Source of the DNA: Gammaproteobacteria bacterium
Lineage (GTDB): Bacteria; Pseudomonadota; Gammaproteobacteria; Steroidobacterales; Steroidobacteraceae
Assembly: GCA_011391405.1 (NCBI GenBank)
Contig: JAABQQ010000271.1
Span: 1-64,000, forward strand
DNA length: 64,000 bases
Direction: 5' to 3'
Shown here: positions 10,708-19,468 of the stretch, piece by piece
Numbering within the stretch: position 1 is the stretch's first letter
How the letters are laid out: the number at the start of each line of letters is the position of its first letter
The notes under the pieces: generated by a model
Told to the model about the DNA's origin: nothing
The model's database searches: none
The model's input: the letters and a program-made list of their open reading frames with translations, nothing else
Position numbers and translations under genes: made by a program

Positions 10708-11831
10708 CTCGCGTCGACCACCCGCTGCACCGCTGACTCCAGCTGCTGTCCCTTGCGACCGCCCCGCACCAGCGCGCCCTCGCCGAGCGAGCTCGTGATC
10801 ATGACCTGTGCCATGGCGACGCAACGGCGCGCCAGCGCAGCGGCTCCATCGTGCAGTGACGCGGAGTGCTGCACGAACTTCTCGTTGTTTTCCATGTCCT
10901 CCGCGCTCCAGCCGCGGGTGTGCGCGACGTAGGGAAACTGCGGGAACTGGCAGCCGACCTCGGCAAAGAACCCGAGCAGCTGACCCGCGACGCCCTGCAC
11001 GTTGTCCTGCCCGCCGGTGATGATGAAGGCCGCCACCTTGTTGCGCAGCAGGTGCCTGCCGGCGACCGTCTCCTGGTTCTGGATGCAGTTCATCCGTTCG
11101 ACCATCTTGTAATAGAGGCTGCTCGCCCCGCCCCAGCGGATCGGTGTCGCCACAAGGATCACGTCAGCCCAGTGCACGACGCCCTCGTACACCCGGTCCA
11201 TCTGGTCGCTCGAGTCCATCTGCGTGATCGAGCACGGCCACGTGCACGCGCGCGACGACTTCGAATAGAACCCTTCGCACTCACGGAAGTTCAGGTCGCG
11301 AATACGCAGCAGCTGGGTTTCGCATCCGTGGTCGCCGGCCGCGCGCTGCAATGCATGGGACAACAGGTCCTCGGAGGTGCTGTAGCGCGGCTGCGCTGCC
11401 GTCATCGCCGTGGTCGAGAGACCCAGCACGCGGATCGGACCCGGCTCGCGCTGCGGCGTCCGCGCCAGGGGATGCGGTGCGTGAGGCTTGCGGCCTCGCT
11501 TCGTGCGGGCCTCCGGATCGACGAGCACGCGTCCGTTCTCGATACGCACGTCGTGCGCCGGAACGCGGTCCTCTTCGTAGCCAGGCTCGCCCTCACCCGT
11601 ACGGCAATGGAACTTCCAGTAGTGCCAGGGGCAGACGACGTAATCGCCGTCGAGCTTGCCCTCGCCCAGCGGCCCGCCCGCGTGGTTGCACACGCCGGAG
11701 ATCGCGCTGAACTGGCCGTCTTTACAGATGAGCGCGATCTTCTTGCGGCCGAGCGACACCTGCTGCAGTGGCCGGGCGGCCAGTTCATCGGCTGCGCCGA
11801 CGTCGATCCACGCGCTGGGGTCAATCTGCAT
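10704..11831 (-). CDS. Rieske [2Fe-2S] / flavodoxin-like NAD(P)H oxidoreductase fusion
   Basis: 375 aa with two domains. Residues about 1-110 are a Rieske ferredoxin: CNHAGG then 13 residues on CPWHYWKF supplies the two Cys and two His of the cluster. Residues about 130-330 are an NADPH-dependent FMN reductase/flavodoxin fold: IRVLGLSTTAM, ILVATPIRWGGASSLYYKMVERMN and AAFIITGGQDNVQGVAGQLLGFF. A basic Pro/Arg linker joins them. A single-chain electron path from flavin to Rieske centre is implied; the acceptor is unknown. ATG at 11831. It is convergent with the esterase gene. Confidence 0.85.
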   Translation of the reverse strand: MQIDPSAWIDVGAADELAARPLQQVSLGRKKIALICKDGQFSAISGVCNHAGGPLGEGKLDGDYVVCPWHYWKFHCRTGEGEPGYEEDRVPAHDVRIENGRVLVDPEARTKRGRKPHAPHPLARTPQREPGPIRVLGLSTTAMTAAQPRYSTSEDLLSHALQRAAGDHGCETQLLRIRDLNFRECEGFYSKSSRACTWPCSITQMDSSDQMDRVYEGVVHWADVILVATPIRWGGASSLYYKMVERMNCIQNQETVAGRHLLRNKVAAFIITGGQDNVQGVAGQLLGFFAEVGCQFPQFPYVAHTRGWSAEDMENNEKFVQHSASLHDGAAALARRCVAMAQVMITSSLGEGALVRGGRKGQQLESAVQRVVDAS

Positions 11832-11869
11832 ACGCCCTCCTGGCTATGGGTTCCAGGCCCGCGGACGAG

Positions 11870-12067
11870 TCAGGCTGCGACCTGCTCGAACGTCACATGC
11901 GGAATATCCGCCCGGTCACGAGCATGCTCCAGCGTGAGGCCGCACAGGTTGCCCTGCGCGTCGATGTCCAACAACGTATTTTCGTCGAGTTCACGCGTTT
12001 CGAGAACGTCTGCGGTCCGGAATTCGATGTACAGCGTGTCGGTATCTTGAAAATACGTGATCTTCAT
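11870..12067 (-). CDS. DUF2283 family small protein
   Basis: 65 aa. MKITYFQDTDTLYIEFRTADVLETRELDENTLLDIDAQGNLCGLTLEHA is a textbook DUF2283 sequence (Y-x-D-x-D-x-L-Y-I ... D-x-x-G-x-x-x-G-x-x-x-x-x-A). Members are often paired with a small toxin-like partner and are suspected antitoxins. The start codon overlaps the upstream gene's stop (ATGA), so translation is probably coupled. No DNA-binding motif is obvious. Confidence 0.85.
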   Translation of the reverse strand: MKITYFQDTDTLYIEFRTADVLETRELDENTLLDIDAQGNLCGLTLEHARDRADIPHVTFEQVAA

Positions 12068-12315
12068 GGTTTGAACGTCCGATCAAAGAACGCGTTGTGT
12101 ACTGTCATACGGTCGGGAAGCAACACCACCCTCAAAGACCGGTGACCCGCCTCGGGCACCCAACCCCACCTTCGGATTCGACCATCTGCCTGGACGGCTT
12201 CCCGGACGGGCGCTTCGATGGCTCGCTGAATCCACTCGTCCTGAATAATCGCACGGTCCGGCCGGATGCGCACCGCACGGAAGTATTCAGTGGTCGGGAA
12301 GCGCTCCGGTTCCAT
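12064..12315 (-). CDS. Small protein paired with DUF2283, possible toxin
   Basis: 83 aa: IQDEWIQRAIEAPVREAVQADGRIRRWGWVPEAGHRSLRVVLLPDRMTVHNAFFDRTF. The pattern (I-x-x-E-W-I near the start, DGR-x-R-x-W, then a V-HNAFFDR end) recurs in small conserved proteins encoded immediately before DUF2283 genes, and resembles the DUF4258/RelE-like small-toxin size class. It overlaps the DUF2283 gene by 4 nt. A toxin role rests on context only. No strong ribosome-binding site precedes the ATG at 12315. Confidence 0.7.
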   Translation of the reverse strand: MEPERFPTTEYFRAVRIRPDRAIIQDEWIQRAIEAPVREAVQADGRIRRWGWVPEAGHRSLRVVLLPDRMTVHNAFFDRTFKP

Positions 12316-12396
12316 GGAGCGCAGTTGGCCGATTTTGATCCTTCCGAATCGACCTGAATTTTCAGCCAGTGGGGCCTGATTTGGTCACGTCGCGAG

Positions 12397-13098
12397 TCAG
12401 CCTGACGCCGCTGGCAGCGTCAGCAACTCCGCTCCCAGGTGCCCGACCTTCACGTAGATGATCGCCCCCTCCGCGCCCGTGTGAGGCGTATGGCGGCTCC
12501 AGCGTGGACTGCGCAGCCAGGATCCGGCGGGGTACGCGCCAAACTCGTCACGGAACAGGCCTTCGAGCACGAAGATCTCTTCGCCACCGGGGTGCGAGTG
12601 TGGATTGAACTGCGTGTGCGGCGCCCACCGCACGAGCGCGGTGCTGACGCCGTCGAGTTCGTGCAGCGGCATTACGGACAGCCCCGGCACCAGGCCCGGT
12701 CGCCACTGGGCGGTGCGCGTGTCGATGATTACAGGCTGTGTGTCGTGCGCGGCGAACTGCCACAACTTCACGAACAGCGTGCAGCCGTCGCGTGAGTGCG
12801 GCGCGTGGCCAGTGCCGGGCGGATTGCGCAGGTAGGTGCCCGCGGGGTAGTCGTCCTGCTCGTCCGAGAACACGCCGTCGAGAACCAGGATCTCCTCGCC
12901 GCCGCCATGCTCGTGGCGCTTGAATTGCGATCCCGGCGCATACCGCACCAGGCTGGTGGCGCGCGCCACCTCACCGCCCACGCGGTCGAGCGGGCGTCGC
13001 AGCACTCCGGCCATCGGCGACGGCACCCAGTCCTCGGGCGCCGGTGGCCGCAGGACCACGCGCTGCTCGAAATCGGCATTGATGAGTTGCGCGTTCAC
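12397..13098 (-). CDS. Double-cupin ChrR-like protein
   Basis: 233 aa with two similar cupin halves. The first carries FKRHEHGGGEEILVLDGVFSDEQDDYPAGTYLRNPPGTGHAPHS; the second carries FNPHSHPGGEEIFVLEGLFRDEFGAYPAGSWLRSP. Both keep the H-x-H-x-x-G-G-E-E metal-binding motif and the following G-x-F-x-D-E pattern of the ChrR cupin domain. The zinc-binding anti-sigma part of true ChrR is absent, so this is the stand-alone cupin class. Its GTG start overlaps the amidohydrolase stop (GTGA), so the two genes are translationally coupled. Confidence 0.85.
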   Translation of the reverse strand: MNAQLINADFEQRVVLRPPAPEDWVPSPMAGVLRRPLDRVGGEVARATSLVRYAPGSQFKRHEHGGGEEILVLDGVFSDEQDDYPAGTYLRNPPGTGHAPHSRDGCTLFVKLWQFAAHDTQPVIIDTRTAQWRPGLVPGLSVMPLHELDGVSTALVRWAPHTQFNPHSHPGGEEIFVLEGLFRDEFGAYPAGSWLRSPRWSRHTPHTGAEGAIIYVKVGHLGAELLTLPAASG

Positions 13099-14411
13099 TG
13101 CGTAGAAATCTCCCGGCCGCCCAGCATCACGAACGACACTCTCTCCAGCACGGCGAGATTCTGCAACGGATCACCGGGCACCGCGATGATGTCGGCGAGC
13201 TTGCCGGCCTCGACGGTGCCGACGTGGTCCTGCCAGCCGAGCAGTTCTGCATTCACGCGCGTCGCGGCCTGGATGGCCTGCATCGGCGTCATGCCGGCCT
13301 CGACCAGCAGCCCCAGTTCGCGTACCCCCTGTTTCACTGGAAAACCGACGTAGTCGGTGCCGACGGTTACGTTCACGCCCAACTTGATCGCCTTGCCCAC
13401 GGCGGCGATGTGCTGCGCACGGTACCTGCGCGTCAGCTCGTTCATCTTAGCCTGCGCCTCGCTGCCGGGCTGCTCGTTGAGGTAGTAGTCGCCGACGTAG
13501 AGCGTCGGCACCAGGTAGACGCCCTTCTCCTTCATGAGCCGGATGCTCTCATCGTCCATGAACGTGCCGTGCTCGATCGTGCGAGCGCCGGCGAGAATCG
13601 ACGCCTTGATTCCAGCCGCTGAATGCGCGTGCGCCGCAACGGGTACACCGAGGCGCGAGGCTTCGTCGACGATCGCGGACAGTTCGTCCGGGCTGAAGTG
13701 CGCGCGGTTGGGATCGTTGCCGGCCGACATCATCGCGCCGCTCGCCAGCACCTTGATCCAGTCGCTGCCATGCTTGATCTCTTCGCGCACGGCTTTGCGC
13801 ACGGCGTCGACACCGTCGACGACGAGACCGTCAGCCACCACCCGGTGCTCGGGGCCGAGGAAGTTCAGGTCCCCGCCGCCGCCGGTAATCGAGAAATAGT
13901 GCCCGGCGCCGGTCAGCCGGGGACCGATGAACAGGCCCTCCTGGATCGCCGTGCGAACGTCGAGATGCGCGTAGGCCACGTCCGCGTCGCCAAGGATGCG
14001 GACGGACGTCCATCCCGACCGCAGCATTTCCTGCACGACGTTCAATCCGCGCAGCGCCTTGTAGCCGGACGAGCGCCGCAGGTGATCGACCTGGTAATCG
14101 TCGGTCTTGATCAGCACGTGAGCATGCGCGTCGATCAGGCCCGGCAGGCAGGTGTCCTGCGACCGGTCGATCACCGTGCCAGCCGAGTCCGGCATGAAGG
14201 CGCCCACGGACACGATGCGACCGTCTTCGATGCGGATCGCGACGTCGCGCCTCGGAATAGCCGACCTGCCGTCGATGAGCGTGCCGCAGTGGAGCGTGGT
14301 GACGCCGCTGGCCAAGGGCGCCAGCGTGTCGGGTGCCGGGCCTGCTTGGGCCGACCAGGAAAGGGCCAGACAGGCGATGGTCAGCCAGGCCGTTGCTCTA
14401 GTTTGGTTCAT
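13095..14411 (-). CDS. Secreted metal-dependent amidohydrolase
   Basis: 438 aa with a signal peptide (ATAWLTIACLALSWSAQA). The amidohydrolase fold is clear: DTCLPGLIDAHAHVL (first two metal His), SDWIKVLASGA (bridging position), VAAHAHSAAGIKASILAGARTIEHGTF (the next metal His pair) and VTVGTDYVGFP (catalytic Asp region). The type is that of periplasmic imidazolonepropionase/Xaa-Pro dipeptidase-like enzymes. Lys/Asp details do not fix the substrate. It is first in a two-gene operon with the cupin gene and divergent from a broken serine hydrolase gene. Confidence 0.88.
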   Translation of the reverse strand: MNQTRATAWLTIACLALSWSAQAGPAPDTLAPLASGVTTLHCGTLIDGRSAIPRRDVAIRIEDGRIVSVGAFMPDSAGTVIDRSQDTCLPGLIDAHAHVLIKTDDYQVDHLRRSSGYKALRGLNVVQEMLRSGWTSVRILGDADVAYAHLDVRTAIQEGLFIGPRLTGAGHYFSITGGGGDLNFLGPEHRVVADGLVVDGVDAVRKAVREEIKHGSDWIKVLASGAMMSAGNDPNRAHFSPDELSAIVDEASRLGVPVAAHAHSAAGIKASILAGARTIEHGTFMDDESIRLMKEKGVYLVPTLYVGDYYLNEQPGSEAQAKMNELTRRYRAQHIAAVGKAIKLGVNVTVGTDYVGFPVKQGVRELGLLVEAGMTPMQAIQAATRVNAELLGWQDHVGTVEAGKLADIIAVPGDPLQNLAVLERVSFVMLGGREISTQ

Positions 14412-14529
14412 CGGACCGGAGTGTAGACGAACCGGCGGACGGCACCCGTCCCGGCCTGCGGTTCCGTGTGGCGGACGGCGGGCGCATGGTGCGCGGATAA
14501 CAGACGAATCGAACCCCGGGGGAGCAGTC

Positions 14530-15830
14530 ATGGCCCGTCTCTGGAAGTTGCTTGCGCTCGTCCTGGCCGTAAGCCTGCCCGTGGCAGTGCAGTCGCAATC
14601 GGCAGCCGCTGCGCCGGCGGACAAGTACGTGCTTGCCGACCGCATCTTCGCGGACTACGTGCTGGACGCGCACATCCCCGGCCTGGTGTACGGCATCGTC
14701 ATCGACGGGCAGCTCGTCCACGTCGGCACCTATGGCGTGCAGGACCTGGACTCAAAGCGCCCGGTCACCCGCGACTCGTTGTTTCGGATCGCGTCGATGA
14801 CCAAGGCTTTTACGGCACTGACGGTGCTGAAGTTGCGCGACGACGGCCGTGTGCGGCTTCGTGACCGACGACCCGTGGGGCGATCGTCAGCAGCCGCTGG
14901 CGGAGGCGGACTTCACGCAGATGCTGCGCGCGGGCGTGCCGTTCACTTCGGCACCCGGGACGCGCATGGAGTATTCCAATCTCGGCTACGCCCTGCTCGG
15001 CCGCATCATCACCAACGTCTCGCAACAGCCCTACGCCGACACGATCACCAGCACCCTGCTGCAGCCGTTGGCAATGGCGTCGTCCGGGTTCGACGTGGAA
15101 AAGGCGCCGCTCGAACGACTACGCGAAGTGGGTGGGGTACCTGCTGTCCGCCTGGCCGGCACGCGACGGTGCCGACAGCGGTCCCGTGCGACGCTCGACC
15201 GTGCGTGAACTGCAGCAAGGCTCGAACTATCCGTCGCTGCGCAAACGCAGCGGCAGGAGCGGCGCCACTGCCTGTCGCCTGCCGACCGCGTATGGCATGG
15301 GCATGAACGCCGCCACCGACTGCGACCTGGGATCGATGCTCGTTCACAGCGGTGGCTACCCCGGCTACGGCTCGCACGTATTGCTGCTGCCGGACCGCGG
15401 CATCGGCATCTTCGCGTTCGCCAATCGCACCTACGCCGGCGCGTCGGCGCCCGTCTGGGATGCGGCGATCGCGCTCGACGAGGCCGGGCTGCTGGGGAAG
15501 GAACGTGAAGTTCCGGTCAGCGCGCACCTGGCCAATGCGTATCGCACGTTGGGTGCGATGTATGCGGCTGGCAGCGTCGCCAGCGCACAGGACCAACTGG
15601 GAATGAATTTCCTGCTCGATCGCGATGCGGCCCATTGGTCGGGCGAGCTGGCGAAGCTGAAGGCGGGTGTCGGCGCCTGCGACACGACCTCGGCGGTCGA
15701 GCCGACCGGCGCGCTCTCAGGCGAGTACACGTGGCGTTGTGCGCATGGGCGGCTCAGCGGCTCGCTGTCGCTGACGCCGACGCAACCGCCGCGCATCCAG
15801 GAATGGGTAATCGAGCCGCTCGCGCCCTGA
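14530..15830 (+). pseudogene. Beta-lactamase-like serine hydrolase broken by two internal deletions
   Basis: Three frames together spell one class C beta-lactamase-related hydrolase. Frame 1 (14530 to about 14855) has a signal peptide and the ASMTK active-site motif. Frame 2 (about 14855-15117) continues GFVTDDPWGD and includes YSNLGYALLG. Frame 3 (about 15118-15830) continues YAKWVGYLLSAWPA and has HSGGYPGYGSH. At each junction homologues would have roughly 40-50 further residues (the DDPA-VPEL-LLSHxAG part, then the GGLxxSASD part). Each break is therefore a frame-changing deletion, not a sequencing slip. All three catalytic motifs survive but the reading frame does not. The start has GGGGGAG upstream. 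Confidence 0.8.
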
Positions 15831-15835
15831 GACGC

Positions 15836-15980
15836 CAAGCTCCCGATTGCCAGAGATGAAGTTGGTGCTGCCAATGTGCGCCCCGGAAGCGCCCCACGCC
15901 GAAACGCCATTTCCGGGCTTGTTCGCGTCAGTACCGTTGTCCGAGATCGTGCTGCTGATGATGGTGCCCTGCCGCTGCAT
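15836..15980 (-). pseudogene. Possible parallel beta-helix protein fragment
   Basis: About 48 residues on the minus strand (GTIISSTISDNGTDANKPGNGVSAWGASGAHIGSTNFISGNRELGVSG) have the N-x-I-S-x-N-x-x-x-G-V rhythm of right-handed beta-helix (pectate-lyase-like) repeats. A stop directly precedes the first Met, and the frame downstream runs into the broken hydrolase. No start signal or remaining coils are present. It may be the stump of a secreted or surface protein. No other gene is visible in the 15831-16080 gap. Confidence 0.35.
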
Positions 15981-16080
15981 TCAGGCGACGGTGCCGCCCT
16001 GGGGACGATCGGCTGCATGCGCGGGTGCGCCGGGAATTTGAGCGGCTGACTTATCCGCTTGAAGCCGATAGGATTTCTGC

Positions 16081-17772
16081 ATGACGACACATCACAGCCC
16101 TCACCCCAGCTCTTCCCCGCTGCGGCCGGACAGGTCTTGCGGCAAGCTCCTCGCCGTCGCGACGATGCTCCTCGCGCTCGGCAGCGTCGCCCTTGCCGAC
16201 CCCCCTGCCTTCCCTGAAGCCTCGTACCGCAAGCACATCGAAGTGCTCTCGTCCGACGCTTTCGAAGGACGCGCACCCGGCACCGAAGGCGAGCAGAAGA
16301 CGCTCGCTTACATTGAGCAACAATTCAGGGCGGCGGGCCTGCAGCCGGGCCTCGGCGACAGTTACCTGCAAGGTGTGCCGGTGGTCGAGATCATGCCGCA
16401 CGCCGATCCTGCGATGCAGTTCGCTGGAGCGGGCGGCAAGTCGCTTGAACTGCGCAGCCCGGACGACGTCGTGGTGTGGACCAAGCGACCCGTGCCCGCC
16501 TCCGGCATTGCGAATTCCGAGGTGGTGTACGCCGGCTACGGCATCGTCGCGCCAGAATACGGCTGGGACGATTACGCCGGCCTCGACGTGCGCGGCAAGC
16601 TGGTGCTGGCGCTGGTCAACGATCCCGGCTACGCCACGCAGGACCCGAAGCTTTTTACCGGCAACGCGATGACGTACTACGGCCGCTGGGATTACAAGTT
16701 CGCCGAAGCCGTGCGGCACGGCGCAGCGGGCTTGCTGGTGATCCATGAGACGAAGGCCGCGGGGTACCCGTGGGACGTGCCGCACAACGGCGCGTCGAAG
16801 CCGCAGTTCGACCTGCTCATCGATGACTACGAAGCCAAGCGCCTCGCGCTCGAAGGCTGGATCACCGAAGACGCTGCCTCGCGCGTGTTGTCGGCCGCGG
16901 GTATGGACTTCGCCGCACTGAAGAAGACGTCTTCGACGCGCGGTTTTCGGGGCGCGGCCACGGGCATCAAGGCGAGCATGTCCGTGCGCAACGACGTGCG
17001 CCAAGCTACGTCGTATAACGTGGTGGGCAGGGTGCCGGGCAGCCAGCGTCCCGACGAGGCGTTCGTGTACACCGCGCATTGGGACCATCTTGGCAAGACC
17101 GCGAACGCCGGGCCCGGCGAGGACGCGATCTTCAACGGCGCGCAGGACAACGCCACGGGCGTCTCGGCGCTGATCGAACTCGGGCGCGCATTCGCCGCGA
17201 CGAAGCCGGCGCCGGAACGGTCGCTGATGTTCGTCGCCGTGACCGCTGAGGAATCGGGGCTATTGGGCAGCGAATACTTTGCCGCGCATCCGCCCATCCC
17301 CGTCGCGCAGATGGTCGGCGGCTTGAACATGGACAACCTCTACAGCGTCGGCAAGACGCGTGACATCACCGTGATCGGGTCTGGCAAATCGGAACTCGAG
17401 GGTGACCTGCGCACGGCCGCCGCAAGACAGGGACGCGTGCCGGTGCAGGAGCCGTCGCCCGAGAAAGGCTTCTACTACCGCTCCGATCACTTCAACCTGG
17501 CCAAGGCTGGCGTGCCGATGCTGTACACGAAGGCCGGCATCGACAGCCCGACGCTGGGCGCGGACTACGGCAAGCAGTGGCTCGCGCAATACACCGCGAA
17601 GCGCTACCACCAGGTATCGGACCAGTACTCGCCCGCCTGGGACGTAAGCGGCACCTTGCAGGACCTGCAGCTCTACTACGACGTCGGGCTGGGCATCGCG
17701 AATTCATCGCGCTGGCCGAACTGGTACCAGGGCGTCGAGTTCCGTGCGATCCGGGACAGGAGCCGGAAGTAG
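16081..17772 (+). CDS. Secreted M28 family zinc aminopeptidase with PA domain
   Basis: 563 aa. A signal peptide (LLAVATMLLALGSVALA) follows a short Ser/Pro-rich start. The metal site of M28 peptidases is complete: His in YTAHWDHLG, bridging Asp in GAQDNATGV, Glu-Glu in TAEESGLLGSEYF, Asp in LNMDNL and His in KRYHQVSDQY. A protease-associated (PA) domain is inserted at about residues 130-260 (VVYAGYGIVAPEYGWDDYAGLDVRGKLVLALVNDPG). TAGGA precedes the ATG. Typical members release amino acids from peptides in the periplasm or outside the cell. Confidence 0.92.
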   Translation: MTTHHSPHPSSSPLRPDRSCGKLLAVATMLLALGSVALADPPAFPEASYRKHIEVLSSDAFEGRAPGTEGEQKTLAYIEQQFRAAGLQPGLGDSYLQGVPVVEIMPHADPAMQFAGAGGKSLELRSPDDVVVWTKRPVPASGIANSEVVYAGYGIVAPEYGWDDYAGLDVRGKLVLALVNDPGYATQDPKLFTGNAMTYYGRWDYKFAEAVRHGAAGLLVIHETKAAGYPWDVPHNGASKPQFDLLIDDYEAKRLALEGWITEDAASRVLSAAGMDFAALKKTSSTRGFRGAATGIKASMSVRNDVRQATSYNVVGRVPGSQRPDEAFVYTAHWDHLGKTANAGPGEDAIFNGAQDNATGVSALIELGRAFAATKPAPERSLMFVAVTAEESGLLGSEYFAAHPPIPVAQMVGGLNMDNLYSVGKTRDITVIGSGKSELEGDLRTAAARQGRVPVQEPSPEKGFYYRSDHFNLAKAGVPMLYTKAGIDSPTLGADYGKQWLAQYTAKRYHQVSDQYSPAWDVSGTLQDLQLYYDVGLGIANSSRWPNWYQGVEFRAIRDRSRK

Positions 17773-17823
17773 CCGCCACCCCTGCGGTCCAGCGCGCGGA
17801 CGTCGACGATGGGGCAGGCAACA

Positions 17824-18813
17824 TCAGTCGCGGACGGTGAGCTCCGCGATCTGTGCCGGCTCGTCGCCACGGTCCATGTCGGCGACGACGTCGAACACAG
17901 ACCCGCTATCGATGCGGGTTTCAATGCCTTCCAGCTTGAGCCGGGTCGGCTGGCCGTCACTGTCGACGACGGTCGTCATGACCGCGGCTTGATCGTCCGG
18001 GTCGAGCCAGCCGAATCTGCATCCCAGCAACGGCCCGTCGATGAGCACATCGTCGGTGTCTTCGGCGCAGGCGAGAAAAGCCACGCGTCCGTCATCGGTC
18101 ACCGCAGCGTCGGTAAAACCGAACGGCACGCCCGCCACTGCGCCGAGATCAACCTCGAGAATGCGACGCACCGACGGCAATGGGTTGCGGCCGTCGAGCC
18201 AGCCCACGAACCTGTTGAGCGAAATGCCCAGGATCGCGTTCCACGACCCGGAGTCACGCTTGCCGATGCCACGCTGCAGCAGTCGCAGCCAGTCGCCGTG
18301 CACTACGGCGCCTTCGATGTTCAAGCGGGTGCGACGTGCAGCGGTGTGGATGCGCAGGCTGGCGTAGAAATCGCCACCCGACAGCTGCTGCGCCATCGCG
18401 CCCTTCCCGGCCGCGATCGTCACGAGCTTTTCGCGCTGCGGGCTCGAGCCCGAACCGAACGCCACGAGCCGGCCGTCGGGCAGTACTACGCAGGCCTCGA
18501 GATCCAGCTTGAATTTCTTGTTGCCGCGCGCGTCGTCGAAGACTCGCGCGCCGTCCGGCCCGGCAGGCAACAGGATCGGGTGCGTCGACCCCGTCGACGG
18601 ATCGAGCACGGCAAGCGCACTGACGTCGTCCTGCAGGATTACCAGCCGGTGGCCCTGGCGGCGAATCGAAGAGGCAGCCCGCACGTGGCCAGGCAGGTCC
18701 TCCAGCGGATGGGCGCCATGATCGTAGCGGAGCGGCCGCGGCGTGCCGAGCGTCGCCGTCAGGCTCGTCGAGAGCGAGGCTCGCAGCGTATGGAGTTCGG
18801 GGGAGCGTGACAT
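17824..18813 (-). CDS. Conserved protein of unknown function, probable beta-propeller (DUF6929-like)
   Basis: 329 aa with no signal peptide. Repeating blocks alternate hydrophobic strands with Asp/Gly turns (LVILQDDVSALAVLDPSTG, LEACVVLPDGRLVAFGSGSS, FGFTDAAVTDDGRVAFLACAEDT, VFDVVADMDRGDEPAQIAEL), which suggests a propeller of short blades. FGFTDAA and LEACVVLPDG-type motifs fit an uncharacterised family I associate with DUF6929. No active site can be named. It is convergent with the M28 peptidase gene, 51 bp apart. Confidence 0.75.
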   Translation of the reverse strand: MSRSPELHTLRASLSTSLTATLGTPRPLRYDHGAHPLEDLPGHVRAASSIRRQGHRLVILQDDVSALAVLDPSTGSTHPILLPAGPDGARVFDDARGNKKFKLDLEACVVLPDGRLVAFGSGSSPQREKLVTIAAGKGAMAQQLSGGDFYASLRIHTAARRTRLNIEGAVVHGDWLRLLQRGIGKRDSGSWNAILGISLNRFVGWLDGRNPLPSVRRILEVDLGAVAGVPFGFTDAAVTDDGRVAFLACAEDTDDVLIDGPLLGCRFGWLDPDDQAAVMTTVVDSDGQPTRLKLEGIETRIDSGSVFDVVADMDRGDEPAQIAELTVRD

Positions 18814-18869
18814 CGGCCGACATTGAGCGGGGCCGCCCGCTCGCGGTCAAGCGAAGTTTTGCGGAAAAC

Positions 18870-19064
18870 TCAGAACGCTTTCTTCAATCCCGCCTGCTTC
18901 AAGACACCGTTAGCTGTGTGACGGGACAAAATCTTCGAATCAACAACAAAATTGCGGCGCTCAAGAGGACTGAACCAGATGTCGTGGTCGCCCTTGCCGC
19001 GACGCACGCGGTAACAACCAGCGTCTCGGAGCATCCGCCGCAGGTCAGGCGCGAAGTCGCCCAC
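18870..19064 (-). CDS. HicA family mRNA interferase toxin
   Basis: 64 aa. LRRMLRDAGCYRVRRGKGDHDIWFSPLERRNFVVDSKILSRHTANGVLKQAGLKKAF has the HicA double-stranded-RNA-binding-like fold, with the catalytic His in GDHDIW and the SRHTANxxLKQAG end. It begins with GTG 12 nt after the DUF1902 gene's stop, so antitoxin and toxin are in one operon with the antitoxin first. Confidence 0.88.
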   Translation of the reverse strand: MGDFAPDLRRMLRDAGCYRVRRGKGDHDIWFSPLERRNFVVDSKILSRHTANGVLKQAGLKKAF

Positions 19065-19076
19065 GGAGCTGCAGCC

Positions 19077-19313
19077 TTAGCCACGGTTAATGCAGATGAG
19101 TTCGTGTTTATGCCAGAGAAGTTCGACCGGGACCTCCGCCTCCGATCCACTGACGTTCATCGCCAGCAGTTCGGGAATGAGAGTTCGCAGTTTCTTCGTC
19201 ATCGACTCAACCGTCGCGGATTCCGTCGCGAGACCTGGCACGTTCGTCTCACTGACGAACCAGACGCGAGCATCGGCGTCCCAGTCGCATTTCACGGTGT
19301 AGGACTTTCTCAT
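19077..19313 (-). CDS. DUF1902 (HicB-like) antitoxin
   Basis: 78 aa. MRKSYTVKCDWDADARVWFVSETNVPGLATESATVESMTKKLRTLIPELLAMN follows the HicB/DUF1902 partial RNase H-like fold (W-D-x-x-A-x-V-W-x-x-x-S-x-x-x-x-G-L). I start at the ATG at 19313, where family similarity begins; in-frame starts also exist at 19343-19349. It directly precedes the HicA toxin gene. No separate DNA-binding domain is present. Confidence 0.82.
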   Translation of the reverse strand: MRKSYTVKCDWDADARVWFVSETNVPGLATESATVESMTKKLRTLIPELLAMNVSGSEAEVPVELLWHKHELICINRG

Positions 19314-19435
19314 ACGGCGCAGACGGGTCGATGACTGCCTCATGGACACAAACTTACCATACGCAGATTGCCCGGGGCGTCACCCGCCACATATCTACAA
19401 ATCTGGCGCCTTTGCTGAAAATCCAGCAGAACCCC

Positions 19436-19453
19436 CTCCCGCCTGGGCGGGAG
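19436..19453. other. Short hairpin downstream of the tautomerase gene
   Basis: A perfect 7-bp stem (CTCCCGC/GCGGGAG) with a 4-nt loop lies 15 nt past the tautomerase stop. No clear T-run follows on either strand, so a factor-independent terminator is only possible. Confidence 0.3.
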
Positions 19454-19468
19454 AGGGGACAGCGCCAG

